Shown: positions 35,124 through 44,205, numbered from the stretch's first letter. The stretch: 64,000 nt of DNA from Fulvimarina manganoxydans (GCF_900176465.1 NZ_FWXR01000012.1:1-64000); one strand, 5' to 3'. A program made the numbers and translations. The notes: generated by a model from the letters alone, not told the origin.

Positions 35124-36246
35124 GTCGGCCCTCCCGGTAGACAGCGCGAACGATCGGCGGTGCGCCGTTCCTATCGTCGATGCGCACGAGATCGGCGCGT
35201 CTGCCGGCAGCGATCTCCCCGCGATCGAGAAGGCCGACCGCCCGGGCCGGCGCACTCGTCACGAGTTGGATGGCCTTCGGCAGGGAGATAACCTTGTCCC
35301 CTGCGAGTTGGAAGGCGGCCTGCAGCAACGAAAACGGAACATAATCCGACGAGAGAATATCGAGGCGGCCCGCTTCGATGAGGTCGAGCGCTGCGATATT
35401 GCCGGAGTGCGAGCCGCCGCGCACCACGTTCGGCGCGCCCATCAGCACCGAGAGACCGGCCTTTCTCGAGGCCTCGGCAGCCTCAGTCGTCGTCGGGAAT
35501 TCGGCGATCACCGTGCCGTAGGATACCGCCTCCTCGACATGGGCCTCGGTCGCATCGTCGTGAGAGGCGAGCGCGATGTTTCTCTCGCGGGCCGTCGACG
35601 CGATCGACCTGCGGCTGCGATCAGAATACTGTTCGGAATCCGCAATCCGTTTTGCGCTGAACGCCTGAAATTCCTCTTCCGTCAGATTCTTCTTGCGCTG
35701 GTAGAAGGTTCGATAGGCCTCGAGATCGGTGAACTGGCGCTGGCCGGGTGCGTGATCCATCAGCGAGGCGAGCTTGACACGTGGATTGTCCGCCATGCGC
35801 TCGAAGCCCTCGACCGCGTCCGCGGCGGAGACTTCGCATCGAACATGGATGAAATGGTCGGCGCGCGTACGACCGGTTTCGGCCGCTTCACCGATGAGGC
35901 TGCCGAGTTCGACCATGTCGTCGACGGTGATCGTCTGGTCCTCGTCGGTGCCCACACGGATCGCATCGAACACCGTCGTGATACCGGAAGCCGCGATCTG
36001 CGCGTCGTGCGCCTGGATCGCCGCGAGCTTGTTCCAGAACACTTTGGGGCGCGGGATGTAATGGCCTTCGATATGGTCGGTGTGGAGTTCGACGAGACCG
36101 GGGATCAGGAGGTCGCCGTCCATGTCCTCGCCGGCCGCCGGACCTTTGCCGATCTCGGCGATCCGGCCGTCTCGCAGGACGAGATGACCATGGATGATCT
36201 CATTGGGCAGGACGATGCGGGCATTGGTGAATACGGTCTCGGTCAT
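35113..36246 (-). CDS. phnM: alpha-D-ribose 1-methylphosphonate 5-triphosphate diphosphatase
   Basis: A 377-aa amidohydrolase-fold enzyme. The metal ligands are in LIPGLVELHTDHIEGHYIPR (the phnM HTDxxExH motif), ASHDDATEAHVEEA, and the later SSDYVPFSL segment. It removes diphosphate from the nucleotide-like intermediate made by PhnGHIL before C-P cleavage. It is followed directly by phnN. Confidence 0.95.
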   Translation of the reverse strand: MTETVFTNARIVLPNEIIHGHLVLRDGRIAEIGKGPAAGEDMDGDLLIPGLVELHTDHIEGHYIPRPKVFWNKLAAIQAHDAQIAASGITTVFDAIRVGTDEDQTITVDDMVELGSLIGEAAETGRTRADHFIHVRCEVSAADAVEGFERMADNPRVKLASLMDHAPGQRQFTDLEAYRTFYQRKKNLTEEEFQAFSAKRIADSEQYSDRSRRSIASTARERNIALASHDDATEAHVEEAVSYGTVIAEFPTTTEAAEASRKAGLSVLMGAPNVVRGGSHSGNIAALDLIEAGRLDILSSDYVPFSLLQAAFQLAGDKVISLPKAIQLVTSAPARAVGLLDRGEIAAGRRADLVRIDDRNGAPPIVRAVYREGRRVA

Positions 36247-36261
36247 CGCGATTGTCTCTCC

Positions 36262-36453
36262 TCAGCGGCCGCCGAAAGGCTGCGCGGAGCGCACAGAAAA
36301 AGGCACCCCCGCTTCCTGTTCCTCGAATACCGCGAGCCTGTCGATAGCGAGCGGCGTTCGGGGAAAGTCCGCGAAAGGCTTCTGTGCCACGGGTTGGATC
36401 CGGTCGAATTCGGCTTCCTCATGTCGCAGATCGGTTCGGACTGCGACGTCCAA
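36262..36453 (-). pseudogene. C-terminal remnant resembling a DUF1045 phosphonate-metabolism protein
   Basis: In the 222-base gap between phnE and phnM a 63-codon minus-strand frame reads PFADFPRTPLAIDRLAVFEE followed by QEAGVPFSV. This looks like the end of DUF1045 proteins (2H phosphoesterase-like, usually encoded in C-P lyase operons; typical tail LxIDxLALFxQ-xPGAPFRL). A full DUF1045 protein is over 200 aa, so only the tail survives, probably after deletion. The frame could start at TTG 36453. Confidence 0.5.
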
Positions 36454-36468
36454 CGGATTGTCCGCTCG

Positions 36469-37293
36469 TCACGTCACGAACTTCCTCAGCTGCTGTGAGA
36501 GAAGATCGGTCAGGACGACCGTGATGACCACAATGATCAGGATCGCCGCTGACTCGGCGTAGTAGAAGCCGCGGATCGATTCGAAAAGAATTTGTCCGAT
36601 CCCACCGGCGCCGATGACACCGAGGATCGTCGCCGAGCGCACATTGGTCTCGAAGCGGTAGAGGAAATAGGAAACCCAGAGCGGAAGCACCTGCGGAATG
36701 ACGCCGTAGATCACCTCCTGAACGCGTGATGCGCCGGTCGACCGGATGCCTTCGACCGGGCGCGGATCGATCGATTCGACCGCTTCCGAAAACAGCTTCG
36801 CCATGATGCCGGTGTTGTGGATGAAGAGCGCCATTACGCCTGCGAAGGGGCCGAGACCGACGGCGACGACGAAGAGGACGGCCCAAACCAGTTCGTGGAT
36901 CGCGCGGAAGAAGTCCATCAGCCGGCGGGTCGGCTGGAGAATCCACCAGGGAACCATGTTGCGGGCCGAGAGGATGCCGAACGGGACCGAGAGGATGAGC
37001 GAGAGGAACGTGCCCCAGAGCGCGATTTGCAACGTGACGAGCATCTCGCGGGCATAAAATTCCCACTGGGAGAAGTTCGGATCGGTGAAGCCTGACGCAT
37101 ATTCCAGCATATTGCCGGCATCGGTGAACAGGAATGGCCAGCGTTCCATTTCCGACGGGCCCCAGCTGAGTATCAACAGGACCAGCAGCGCGACCCCGAT
37201 GCCGATATTCCAATAGGTTCGTGCCCAATCGCGGCCTTCGTTGACGTCGATGGCTTTGCGCTCGTCACGGGTTTCAGCCGTCGTCATCGTCAT
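36469..37293 (-). CDS. phnE: phosphonate ABC transporter permease
   Basis: A 274-aa inner membrane protein with about six helices. The conserved EAA-type loop VEGIRSTGASRVQEVIYGVI (about 175-195) contacts PhnC. GAGGIGQILFESIRGF near the C terminus is typical of PhnE. Only one permease gene is present, so the channel would be a homodimer. A hairpin separates it from phnD upstream. Confidence 0.93.
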   Translation of the reverse strand: MTMTTAETRDERKAIDVNEGRDWARTYWNIGIGVALLVLLILSWGPSEMERWPFLFTDAGNMLEYASGFTDPNFSQWEFYAREMLVTLQIALWGTFLSLILSVPFGILSARNMVPWWILQPTRRLMDFFRAIHELVWAVLFVVAVGLGPFAGVMALFIHNTGIMAKLFSEAVESIDPRPVEGIRSTGASRVQEVIYGVIPQVLPLWVSYFLYRFETNVRSATILGVIGAGGIGQILFESIRGFYYAESAAILIIVVITVVLTDLLSQQLRKFVT

Positions 37294-37329
37294 GAGGATT
37301 TCGCCGTCAGAAGTTGAACAGAAAAGAAG

Positions 37330-37360
37330 GCGGCGGCTTCCTCGACGAAGAAGCCGCCGC
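37330..37360 (-). terminator. intercistronic hairpin between phnD and phnE
   Basis: Read on the minus strand, GCGGCGGCTTC and GAAGCCGCCGC form a perfect 11-bp stem with a 9-base loop, followed by CTTCTTTTCTG. It lies 45 bases past the phnD stop and 36 before the phnE start. It probably acts as an attenuator that favours production of the binding protein. Confidence 0.6.
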
Positions 37361-37404
37361 GTTGTTTCAAATCACGACCGGCGAACCGGGCGATCGAACC
37401 CGGC

Positions 37405-38421
37405 TCAAGCGCCGGGATTCTCGCCATTGGCCTCGATCTTCGCCTCGTACTCGGCCTTCTGCGCCTCGAGTTCCTTGATCTTGGCAGCCTTCTCCTCGTC
37501 ACTCATCGAGCTATCACCCTGCATCTGGGCGATGGTCTTGGAAATCTCCATGACACGGATCGGGAGGAGCTGGTCGTTCGTGGATTTGCGGAAGGGTGCC
37601 CATTCGAGACCGGCAAGCACCTCCTTCTCCGCCTTGGCGTCGCCATGAGAGTCCGGCGTACCGTAGGACAGGATGAAGTCTTCGATCTTGGTCTTAGTCT
37701 CTTCCGGCAGATCGGCCTTGATCACGAGCGGATCGGAGGGGATCAGCGGCGACTTCCAGATAACCTTGATCTTTTTGAAGGCGTCCGGATTGTTCTTTTC
37801 GATGAGGCCGAGGTTTTCGGTGTTGTTCGAAGCCGCATCGACCTGGCCATTCGCCACCGCCATCGCGTTGGTTTCATGGTTGGCGTTGCGGACCGTCTTG
37901 AAGCACTTCTTCGGGTCGACGCCGTTCTTGGCGAAGACGAAGGTCATCGGCACGAGATAGCCGGAAGTGGAGTTCGGATCGCCCAGGCCGAAGTTCAGGG
38001 ACTGGTCGCACTTCAGGAGATCATCGACCGAATTCAGCTTGGAATCGGCAGGCGCGAGAATCAGCGACCAATAGCCGGGATTGCCGGTGACGTCGACGGT
38101 CTGGGCAAAGATCTCGCCGCCGGCGCGGTCGACGGCTTCCATCGCCGACTTGTTGCCAAACCATGCGACATCGACCTTGCCGAAACGCATACCCTCGATG
38201 ACACCGGCATAATCGGTCGCGAAGAACGGGTTCACGGACAGGCCCGTCTTCTCTTCCATGTCCTTCAGGAACGGCTCCCACTTCGGACGCAGGTTCTGCT
38301 GGCTTTCGGTCGAGATGATTCCGAAGTTGATCTCGCTCTTCGGAGCGTCCTGGGCGATAGCGGGCGCGGAGATCGAGAGCGCGACCGCGCAGGCGGTGAG
38401 CGCTTTGGTGAAAGCATTCAT
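37405..38421 (-). CDS. phnD: phosphonate ABC transporter substrate-binding protein
   Basis: A 338-aa periplasmic protein with a Sec signal (to about residue 23, ISAPAIAQ). The PhnD fold is seen in INFGIISTESQQNLRPKWEP, KVDVAWFGNKSAMEAVDRAG, and the STSGYLVPMTFVFAKNGVDP ligand-binding segment. It binds phosphonates or phosphite for uptake by PhnCE. The last 35 residues form a charged helix (EELEAQKAEYEAKIEA-like), a small extension. Confidence 0.94.
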   Translation of the reverse strand: MNAFTKALTACAVALSISAPAIAQDAPKSEINFGIISTESQQNLRPKWEPFLKDMEEKTGLSVNPFFATDYAGVIEGMRFGKVDVAWFGNKSAMEAVDRAGGEIFAQTVDVTGNPGYWSLILAPADSKLNSVDDLLKCDQSLNFGLGDPNSTSGYLVPMTFVFAKNGVDPKKCFKTVRNANHETNAMAVANGQVDAASNNTENLGLIEKNNPDAFKKIKVIWKSPLIPSDPLVIKADLPEETKTKIEDFILSYGTPDSHGDAKAEKEVLAGLEWAPFRKSTNDQLLPIRVMEISKTIAQMQGDSSMSDEEKAAKIKELEAQKAEYEAKIEANGENPGA

Positions 38422-38478
38422 CGTGTTCGTTTCCCTGTCTGGATCCGTTTTGGTGTTTTGCTCGATTGGCCTGGAGGT

Positions 38479-39339
38479 TCAGGCAGGCTCCAACGCGCCG
38501 AGATTCGGCTCGATGGTCTTCGCCGGCTTGTCACGCCGTCTCTTCGCGCTCTCCACCGGCAGGTCCGCCGGCAGGACGAGCTCTTCCGAAGCCGAGCCGT
38601 AGAGCTCGGTCAGGAAATCGTTGGACAGCGCTTTCGAAGGTCCGTCATAGACGACCTTACCGTCGCGAAGGGCGATCGTGCGGGGGCAATAGACGCGCGC
38701 ATATTCGACCTGATGCAGCGAGACGAGGATCGTCATCTTCTCTCGGCTGTTGATGTCTGCAAGGACATCCATGACCCGGCGCGCGGAGGCGGGATCGAGC
38801 GAGGCGATCGGCTCGTCGGCGAGCAGGATCTTCGAGCGCTGCATTAGAACGCGGGCGATCGCCGCCCGCTGCTGCTGACCGCCCGAAAGCGTCGAGGCCC
38901 GCTGCCAGGCAGTCTTCGGGATGCCGACACGGCCAAGCGCTTCGATGGCCTTGCGCTTTTCAGCCTCCGTAAAGATGCCGAGCGTGCCGCGCCAACGCGG
39001 GATACGACCGAGAATGCCGACGAGCACGTTGATCATCACCGGCAGGCGGTTGACGAGGTTGAATTGCTGGGAAATGACGCCGATCTGGCTGCGAAGCTCA
39101 CGTGCCTTCGATCCGATCTTTCCGCCCTTCTGCTGAGTTTCGCCGAGGATCCGCACATGGGACGCGCCGGCATCGCCGCGCTCCAGGCCAGCAATATGCC
39201 GCATCAAAGTCGATTTCCCGGAACCCGACGCGCCGATCAGCGCGACCATCTCGCCCTCATCGATGGAAAGATCGATCCCATTCAGGGCCTTGACCCTGCC
39301 GAAGGTCTTCGAGAGCTTCTCAACTGCAATCGCGGTCAT
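38479..39339 (-). CDS. phnC: phosphonate ABC transporter ATP-binding protein
   Basis: A 286-aa ABC ATPase with Walker A GASGSGKSTLMRHI, signature LSGGQQQRAAIARVLMQ, Walker B ILLADEPIASLDP and an H-loop His in LVSLHQVEYAR. NQFNLVNRLPVMINVLVG is typical of PhnC. A C-terminal extension of about 40 residues (from DLPVESAKRRRDK) is not needed for the ATPase. It is the first gene of the second phosphonate operon and lies 150 bases downstream of a Pho box. Confidence 0.94.
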   Translation of the reverse strand: MTAIAVEKLSKTFGRVKALNGIDLSIDEGEMVALIGASGSGKSTLMRHIAGLERGDAGASHVRILGETQQKGGKIGSKARELRSQIGVISQQFNLVNRLPVMINVLVGILGRIPRWRGTLGIFTEAEKRKAIEALGRVGIPKTAWQRASTLSGGQQQRAAIARVLMQRSKILLADEPIASLDPASARRVMDVLADINSREKMTILVSLHQVEYARVYCPRTIALRDGKVVYDGPSKALSNDFLTELYGSASEELVLPADLPVESAKRRRDKPAKTIEPNLGALEPA

Positions 39340-39474
39340 CGACGGAAACTCCGAAAGTTGGGACAGGGCTCGTCCTTCGAGCCGACGGATTGGTTGCCCC
39401 CGAAATGGTGCGATGCACTCAGCGGGAGCGAGCGCTCAGTTGCGAGGACGAACGCTCAACCAAGTTTCGGGGGA

Positions 39475-39488
39475 GAGCTTTAAAGCTC
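39475..39488. promoter_or_regulatory. 14-bp palindrome at the presumed -10 of the phnC promoter
   Basis: GAGCTTTAAAGCTC is a perfect palindrome. It starts five bases downstream (minus strand) of the Pho box, where the -10 element of a PhoB-dependent promoter is expected. It may be the -10 itself (TTTAAA) within an operator, or chance. Confidence 0.35.
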
Positions 39489-39492
39489 GTTC

Positions 39493-39510
39493 ATGAGAGT
39501 CGAATGACAT
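39493..39510 (-). promoter_or_regulatory. Pho box upstream of phnC
   Basis: The minus strand reads ATGTCATTCGACTCTCAT, which matches the PhoB consensus CTGTCAT-N4-CTGTCAT at 12 of 14 specified positions with the exact 4-base spacer. It faces phnC, whose ATG is 154 bases downstream. Phosphate-starvation control of the transport/phnMNX operon is therefore likely. Confidence 0.7.
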
Positions 39511-39546
39511 CCCTGCCACAATAAGGTGATAGAAAGTTTCCAGTGA

Positions 39547-40170
39547 TTACAGTGCCTTGCCGGAATATCGATCGACGAATGCGGCAGCATCGAGCGAGCG
39601 AAAATCATCAAGGGTCGAGCGCAGCTTCTCATGCGGCCAATCCCACCAGGCGAGCGCGTCCATTCGCTGCCCGAGCTCCTGCGGGAAACGTCTACGGATG
39701 AGTTTCGCCGGCACGCCGCCGACGATCGTGTAGCGTTCGACGTCCTTCGAAACGACGGCACCGGCCCCGATCACCGCGCCATTGCCGATGGTAACGCCCG
39801 GCAGAATGGTCGCGCCGTGCCCGATCCAGACATCGTGTCCGATGGTGACGCTCTGCTCGCGCCGCCAGTCGAAGAACGCCTGCTCGTCGTCTTCGCCTTC
39901 GAAATAGTCACGAGCCCGATAGGTGAAGTGATGCAGAGTCGCTCGCCAAACCGGGTGATTGGTGGCGTTGATCCTGACGCTTGCGGCGATGTTGACGAAC
40001 TTGCCGATCTCGGCGCGCCAAACCCCGCAGTCCTGCATCATGTAGGAGTAGTCGCCGAGCCGGGTTTCGGCGACCCGGCACCGATCGGCGACTTCTGTGT
40101 ATCGGCCGAGATGAGAGTGCTCGATCTCGGCGGTCGGATGGACCAGCGGGGTCACTGACAGCTTGGGCAT
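39547..40170 (-). CDS. hexapeptide-repeat acetyltransferase of C-P lyase loci (TIGR03308-like)
   Basis: A 207-aa left-handed beta-helix acyltransferase. Hexapeptide repeats are seen in VTIGHDVWIGHGATILPGVT and IGNGAVIGAGAVVSKDVE; the catalytic His is in INATNHPVWRATLHHF. This subfamily is regularly encoded with phn genes and probably acetylates aminoalkylphosphonates or detoxifies a related amine, like PhnO. Its start codon overlaps the phnL stop region, and it is the last gene of the phnG operon. Confidence 0.85.
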   Translation of the reverse strand: MPKLSVTPLVHPTAEIEHSHLGRYTEVADRCRVAETRLGDYSYMMQDCGVWRAEIGKFVNIAASVRINATNHPVWRATLHHFTYRARDYFEGEDDEQAFFDWRREQSVTIGHDVWIGHGATILPGVTIGNGAVIGAGAVVSKDVERYTIVGGVPAKLIRRRFPQELGQRMDALAWWDWPHEKLRSTLDDFRSLDAAAFVDRYSGKAL

Positions 40171-40889
40171 CAGGCGGCCGCCTTCCGCGCCGAGAATGTC
40201 GAGACATCGACGATGCGCCCGCCAAGCCGGTCCCGCACCTCCTCGTCGTGGAAGATGCCGAGGATCGCAGTGCCGTTCTCCCGCTTTTCCTCGATCATCG
40301 CACAGACGACGGCGCGATTCTCGGCATCGAGAGAGGCAGTCGGTTCATCGAGGAGGAGGATCGGATGGCTTGTGGCAAAGCCGCGGGCGATGTTGACCCG
40401 CTGTTTCTCTCCGCCGGAAAAGGTTGCCGGCGGAAGCTCGAAGAGTGCCTTCGGAAGGTTGAGGCGCGTAAGGAGCGCACGTGCGAGATCGCGGGCCTCG
40501 TCTGCGTTCGTGCCCCTCTCACGCAAGGGCTGTGCGACCACGTCGATGGCGCTGACCCGCGGGATTGCCCGCAGGAACTGGCTGACATAGCCGATCGTCG
40601 AACGGCGCAGGGCGATCACCTCTCGCGGGCTCACAGCCGCAAGATCGACGAACTGGCTATCAAGGCTGGAACGCATCAAGATCTTGCCGAATTCTATGCC
40701 GTAATTGCCGTAGATCATCCTCAGGATCGAAGATTTGCCGACCCCGGACGGTCCGCCAAGGATGACGATCTCGCCGGCGGCAACGTCGAAGCCGACTTTG
40801 TCCACCACCGGCAGATGCACCGCACCACGCAGATGGTTGGTGAAGCTCTTCGAGACATTGTCGAGCCGCAGTAAAATTCGCTCGGACAT
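40170..40889 (-). CDS. phnL: phosphonate C-P lyase system protein PhnL
   Basis: A 239-aa ABC-type ATPase-like protein with Walker A GGPSGVGKSSILRMIYG, signature FSGGEKQRVNIARGFA and Walker B LLLDEPTASLD. It associates with the C-P lyase core together with PhnK. It directly follows phnK with no gap and is followed by the acetyltransferase. Confidence 0.94.
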   Translation of the reverse strand: MSERILLRLDNVSKSFTNHLRGAVHLPVVDKVGFDVAAGEIVILGGPSGVGKSSILRMIYGNYGIEFGKILMRSSLDSQFVDLAAVSPREVIALRRSTIGYVSQFLRAIPRVSAIDVVAQPLRERGTNADEARDLARALLTRLNLPKALFELPPATFSGGEKQRVNIARGFATSHPILLLDEPTASLDAENRAVVCAMIEEKRENGTAILGIFHDEEVRDRLGGRIVDVSTFSARKAAA

Positions 40890-41666
40890 TCAGACCTCCA
40901 AGATCGAGGCGACGAGGAGCTGGGTGTAGGGATGGCGCGGATCGTCGAGGACGCGATCGGTCAACCCGGTCTCGATCACGCGGCCGCCCTTCATGACGAT
41001 CATTCGATGCGACAGAAGTCGCGCCACGGCGAGATCGTGCGTGACGACGATCGCCGCGAGTGCGAGTTGATCGACGAGGCCGCGCAACAGGTCGAGCAGC
41101 CGTGCCTGAACGGAAACATCCAGCCCGCCGGTCGGCTCGTCCATGAAGACGAGGCGCGGATTTGTGACGAGATTGCGTGCGATCTGGAGGCGCTGACGCA
41201 TCCCGCCGGAAAAGGCGGTCGGACGATCGTCGATGCGGACGCCGGGGATTTCGACGCGGGAGAGCCAATCATGGGCCGTCTCGCGGATCTGACCGTAATG
41301 CCGGTCGCCGATCGCCATCAGCCGCTCGCCGATGTTCGCTCCCGCAGATACGCGGATGCGCAGGCCATCTGCGGGATTTTGGTGGACGAAGCCCCAGTCC
41401 GTTCGCATCAGAAAGCGCCGTTCGGCCTCCGTCAGGCCCGCCAAATCGCGGGTCGTCCCATCTCTCATCCGATACGACACCCTGCCGGCCGTCATCGGCA
41501 GCCGCTGGGCAAGACAATTGAGCAGCGTCGTCTTGCCCGACCCGGACTCTCCGACGATGGCGAGCACTTCGCCTTCATGGATATCCAGCGAGATGTTTTC
41601 GCAACCAATTTGCGAGCCGTAGGTCTTGGTGATCGCGGTTGCGTTGAGGAGTGGCGCTTCGCTCAT
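40890..41666 (-). CDS. phnK: phosphonate C-P lyase system protein PhnK
   Basis: A 258-aa ABC-type ATPase that docks on PhnJ of the C-P lyase core. Walker A is VGESGSGKTTLLNCLAQRLP, the signature is FSGGMRQRLQIARNL, and Walker B is LVFMDEPTGGLDVSVQARLL. ATG 41666 (MSEAPLL) overlaps phnJ by four bases (ATGA), so a longer start at 41693 is unlikely. Confidence 0.95.
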   Translation of the reverse strand: MSEAPLLNATAITKTYGSQIGCENISLDIHEGEVLAIVGESGSGKTTLLNCLAQRLPMTAGRVSYRMRDGTTRDLAGLTEAERRFLMRTDWGFVHQNPADGLRIRVSAGANIGERLMAIGDRHYGQIRETAHDWLSRVEIPGVRIDDRPTAFSGGMRQRLQIARNLVTNPRLVFMDEPTGGLDVSVQARLLDLLRGLVDQLALAAIVVTHDLAVARLLSHRMIVMKGGRVIETGLTDRVLDDPRHPYTQLLVASILEV

Positions 41667-42508
41667 GCGGCGCGCTCCCGGCGTTCCTCGCAATAGTCCG
41701 TGTCAGAGCAGGCAAAGAGCCGGCCTCCGCGGTCGTCAGTGACGATCTCGTCGAGATAGACGTCCGTGGCACCGCAAAGGCCGCAGGGACGGTCGAATTC
41801 CTGCACCCGGAACGGATGGTCCTCGAAGTCGAGGCTCTCGATCCGCGTATGCGGCGGGATTGCATAAATCCGCTGCTCGCGGCCCGCTCCGAACAACTGA
41901 AGCGCCGGGCAATCGTCCATCTTCGGATTATCGAATTTCGGGATCGGCGAAGGGTCCATCACATAGCGGCCCTCGACCTTCACCGGATAGGCGTAGGTGG
42001 TCGCGATATGGCCGTTCTGGGCAATGTCCTCGTAGAGCTTCACATGCATCAGTCCGTATTCCTCGAGAGCGTGCATGATCCGCGTCTCGGTCTCGCGGGG
42101 TTCGAGAAACCGCAAGGGCTCGGGGATCGGCACTTGGTAGACGAGGATCTGACCTTCGCTGAGGGGTGTTTCAGGGATCCGGTGACGGGTCTGGATCACC
42201 GTCGCCTCGACGGTCTTCGTGGTCACTGCGACGTTCGCGACGCGGGCGAAGAAGGCGCGGATCGAGACGGCATTGGTGGTGTCGTCGGAACCTTGATCGA
42301 TGACCTTCAAAATGTCGTCCGGGCCGATGACGGAGGCGGTGACCTGCACACCGCCGGTGCCCCAGCCGTAGGGCATCGGCATTTCGCGGGAGGCGAACGG
42401 CACCTGATAGCCGGGTATCGCGACCGCCTTCAGGATCGCGCGACGGATCATCCGCTTGGTCTGTTCGTCGAGATAGGCGAAGTTGTAGGCGGGAAGCGTG
42501 GCGTTCAT
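41663..42508 (-). CDS. phnJ: alpha-D-ribose 1-methylphosphonate 5-phosphate C-P lyase
   Basis: A 281-aa radical-SAM enzyme that breaks the C-P bond. The C-terminal cysteines that hold the Fe-S cluster and the radical-bearing Cys are present in CGLCGATDVYLDEI and ACSDTDYCEERRE. YNFAYLDEQTKRMIRRAILK and the GYQVPFASREMPMPYGWGTG segment are diagnostic. The gene overlaps phnI and phnK by four bases each. Confidence 0.96.
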   Translation of the reverse strand: MNATLPAYNFAYLDEQTKRMIRRAILKAVAIPGYQVPFASREMPMPYGWGTGGVQVTASVIGPDDILKVIDQGSDDTTNAVSIRAFFARVANVAVTTKTVEATVIQTRHRIPETPLSEGQILVYQVPIPEPLRFLEPRETETRIMHALEEYGLMHVKLYEDIAQNGHIATTYAYPVKVEGRYVMDPSPIPKFDNPKMDDCPALQLFGAGREQRIYAIPPHTRIESLDFEDHPFRVQEFDRPCGLCGATDVYLDEIVTDDRGGRLFACSDTDYCEERRERAA

Positions 42509-43602
42509 TGAGCCGCTTCCTTATGCGCGTCTTCGTATTGTTGCTCGCTCCGCATCCGGCGCAGAAGTTCCAGCTCGGCCTGAAAATCCACGTAATGCGG
42601 CAGCTTCAAGTGCTCGACAAAGCCGGTCGCCTGAACGTTGTCGGAATGGGCAAGCACGAATTCCTCGTCCTGGGCAGGCGACACGCGCTCCTCGTCGAAT
42701 TCCTCCGCTCGAAGCGCTCTATCGACCAGGCTCATCGACATCGCCTTCCGCTCAGATTGCCCGAAGACGAGGCCATAGCCGCGCGTGAACTGAGGCGGCT
42801 CGGACTTCGAGCCCTTGAACTGGGAAATCATCTGGCATTCCGTCACCTTCACGCGGCCGATCGCCACCGGAAAGCCAAGTTCAGGAAGTTCGATCTCCAC
42901 CTCGACTTCACCGATGCGAATCTCGCCGACGAAAGGGTGCGTGCGCCCGTATCCCCGCTGGGTCGAATAGCCGAGCGCCAGCAAAAAACCTTCGTCGCCC
43001 CGTGCGAGCGCCTGCAGACGCGCGTCCCGATCGGCTGGAAAGGTGCGCGGTGAGCGGGTCAGATCGGCCGGTTCGCGCTCGGGTGTCCCCTCGCCATCGG
43101 GCTCGATCATTGCGTCGGCGCCGAGAATGTCGGTGACGCGCGGCGCGCTCTCGTGCCGATCGCACGACCTCCGCTCCGGCTCGGGCACCGGGCGATCATC
43201 GGCCATGTCCGGCTCGATCAGTCGATGCGTATAGTCGAAGGTCGGCCCAAGAAGCTGGCCGCCGGGTAGGTCCTTATAGGTGGCGGAAATCCGCCGCTCG
43301 ATCTTCATCGCGCCTGTATCGATCGGCTTCGATGCCGCAAAGCGTGGCAGCGTCGTACGATAGGCGCGAAGCAGGAAGATCGCCTCGATAAGATCGCCCC
43401 GCGCCTGTTTCACGGCCATCGCGGCAAGCTCCGGGTCATAGAGCGAGCCCTCCGCCATCACCCGGTCGACCGCCAACGCCAGCTGCTGCGTGATTTGGTC
43501 GAGGGTGAGCACCGGCACCGATCGGTCGCCACGCCTTCGATCGTCCAGCAGACGATGCGCATTCGCGATGGCGGCCTCTCCGCCCTTGACGGCGACATAC
43601 AT
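42505..43602 (-). CDS. phnI: C-P lyase core subunit PhnI
   Basis: A 365-aa protein beginning MYVAVKGGEAAIANAHRLLD, the usual PhnI start. The LLALGYSTQRGYGRTHPFVG region is conserved. PhnI with PhnG, PhnH and PhnL attaches the phosphonate to the ribose of ATP, displacing adenine. It is co-translated with phnJ. Confidence 0.95.
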   Translation of the reverse strand: MYVAVKGGEAAIANAHRLLDDRRRGDRSVPVLTLDQITQQLALAVDRVMAEGSLYDPELAAMAVKQARGDLIEAIFLLRAYRTTLPRFAASKPIDTGAMKIERRISATYKDLPGGQLLGPTFDYTHRLIEPDMADDRPVPEPERRSCDRHESAPRVTDILGADAMIEPDGEGTPEREPADLTRSPRTFPADRDARLQALARGDEGFLLALGYSTQRGYGRTHPFVGEIRIGEVEVEIELPELGFPVAIGRVKVTECQMISQFKGSKSEPPQFTRGYGLVFGQSERKAMSMSLVDRALRAEEFDEERVSPAQDEEFVLAHSDNVQATGFVEHLKLPHYVDFQAELELLRRMRSEQQYEDAHKEAAQ

Positions 43603-43605
43603 GGC

Positions 43606-44202
43606 TCAGACCTCCGTCACGATGGTCGAGCGCGGAAGAGCGAGGAGCTCTGAGCCGCAGGTGAAAACGAGATCGAGCCCACAGGGAAACAGCGCATGAT
43701 TGGCTTTTCGGAACTCCGCGAAATCGTCGAGTAATCCAGCGAGGACTATCCGGCTCGTGCCGTTAATACCCGGGCCTTCGAGGGTGAAGCTGTGTCCGTC
43801 CTTGAGGCTTTCGACTTCGACGAGGACGGTTGCCGAACGATCGGGATAGGCGAGCGTCCCGAGAGGCAGCCTCTCTAGCCATTCGCGAGACGGCCGCGAG
43901 ACAATAGCGAACTGCGCTTCGCTCGGTTCGCCGATCCGCGCTCCGGTGTGAAAGGCGAGCCACTCGGCCATCGCCTCCGAGCCCTCCTCCACGAAGACCG
44001 GCGTGTCGCCGTCAGCAATGGCGAGAAGCAAAGCACCCTGCGCCATACTCAGCGGCGCCGGTGATCGGCAGCAAACCCCGAGATCGACGACGGTTCCGGG
44101 CCGGCTGATGGCGGTGAGCAGTCTTGCGAAGACGCCTTGCGCGTCGAAAGCCGGATCGAGGAAGCCGCCATCGATTGCCGTCTGGCTCTGCGTGAAGGAC
44201 AT
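43606..44202 (-). CDS. phnH: C-P lyase core subunit PhnH
   Basis: A 198-aa PhnH with PAFDAQGVFARLLTAISRPG at the N terminus and LRGPGI-type THLEGPGINGTSRI in the middle. It forms part of the PhnGHIJ core. Three bases separate its stop from the phnI start. Confidence 0.93.
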   Translation of the reverse strand: MSFTQSQTAIDGGFLDPAFDAQGVFARLLTAISRPGTVVDLGVCCRSPAPLSMAQGALLLAIADGDTPVFVEEGSEAMAEWLAFHTGARIGEPSEAQFAIVSRPSREWLERLPLGTLAYPDRSATVLVEVESLKDGHSFTLEGPGINGTSRIVLAGLLDDFAEFRKANHALFPCGLDLVFTCGSELLALPRSTIVTEV

Positions 44203-44205
44203 CGC

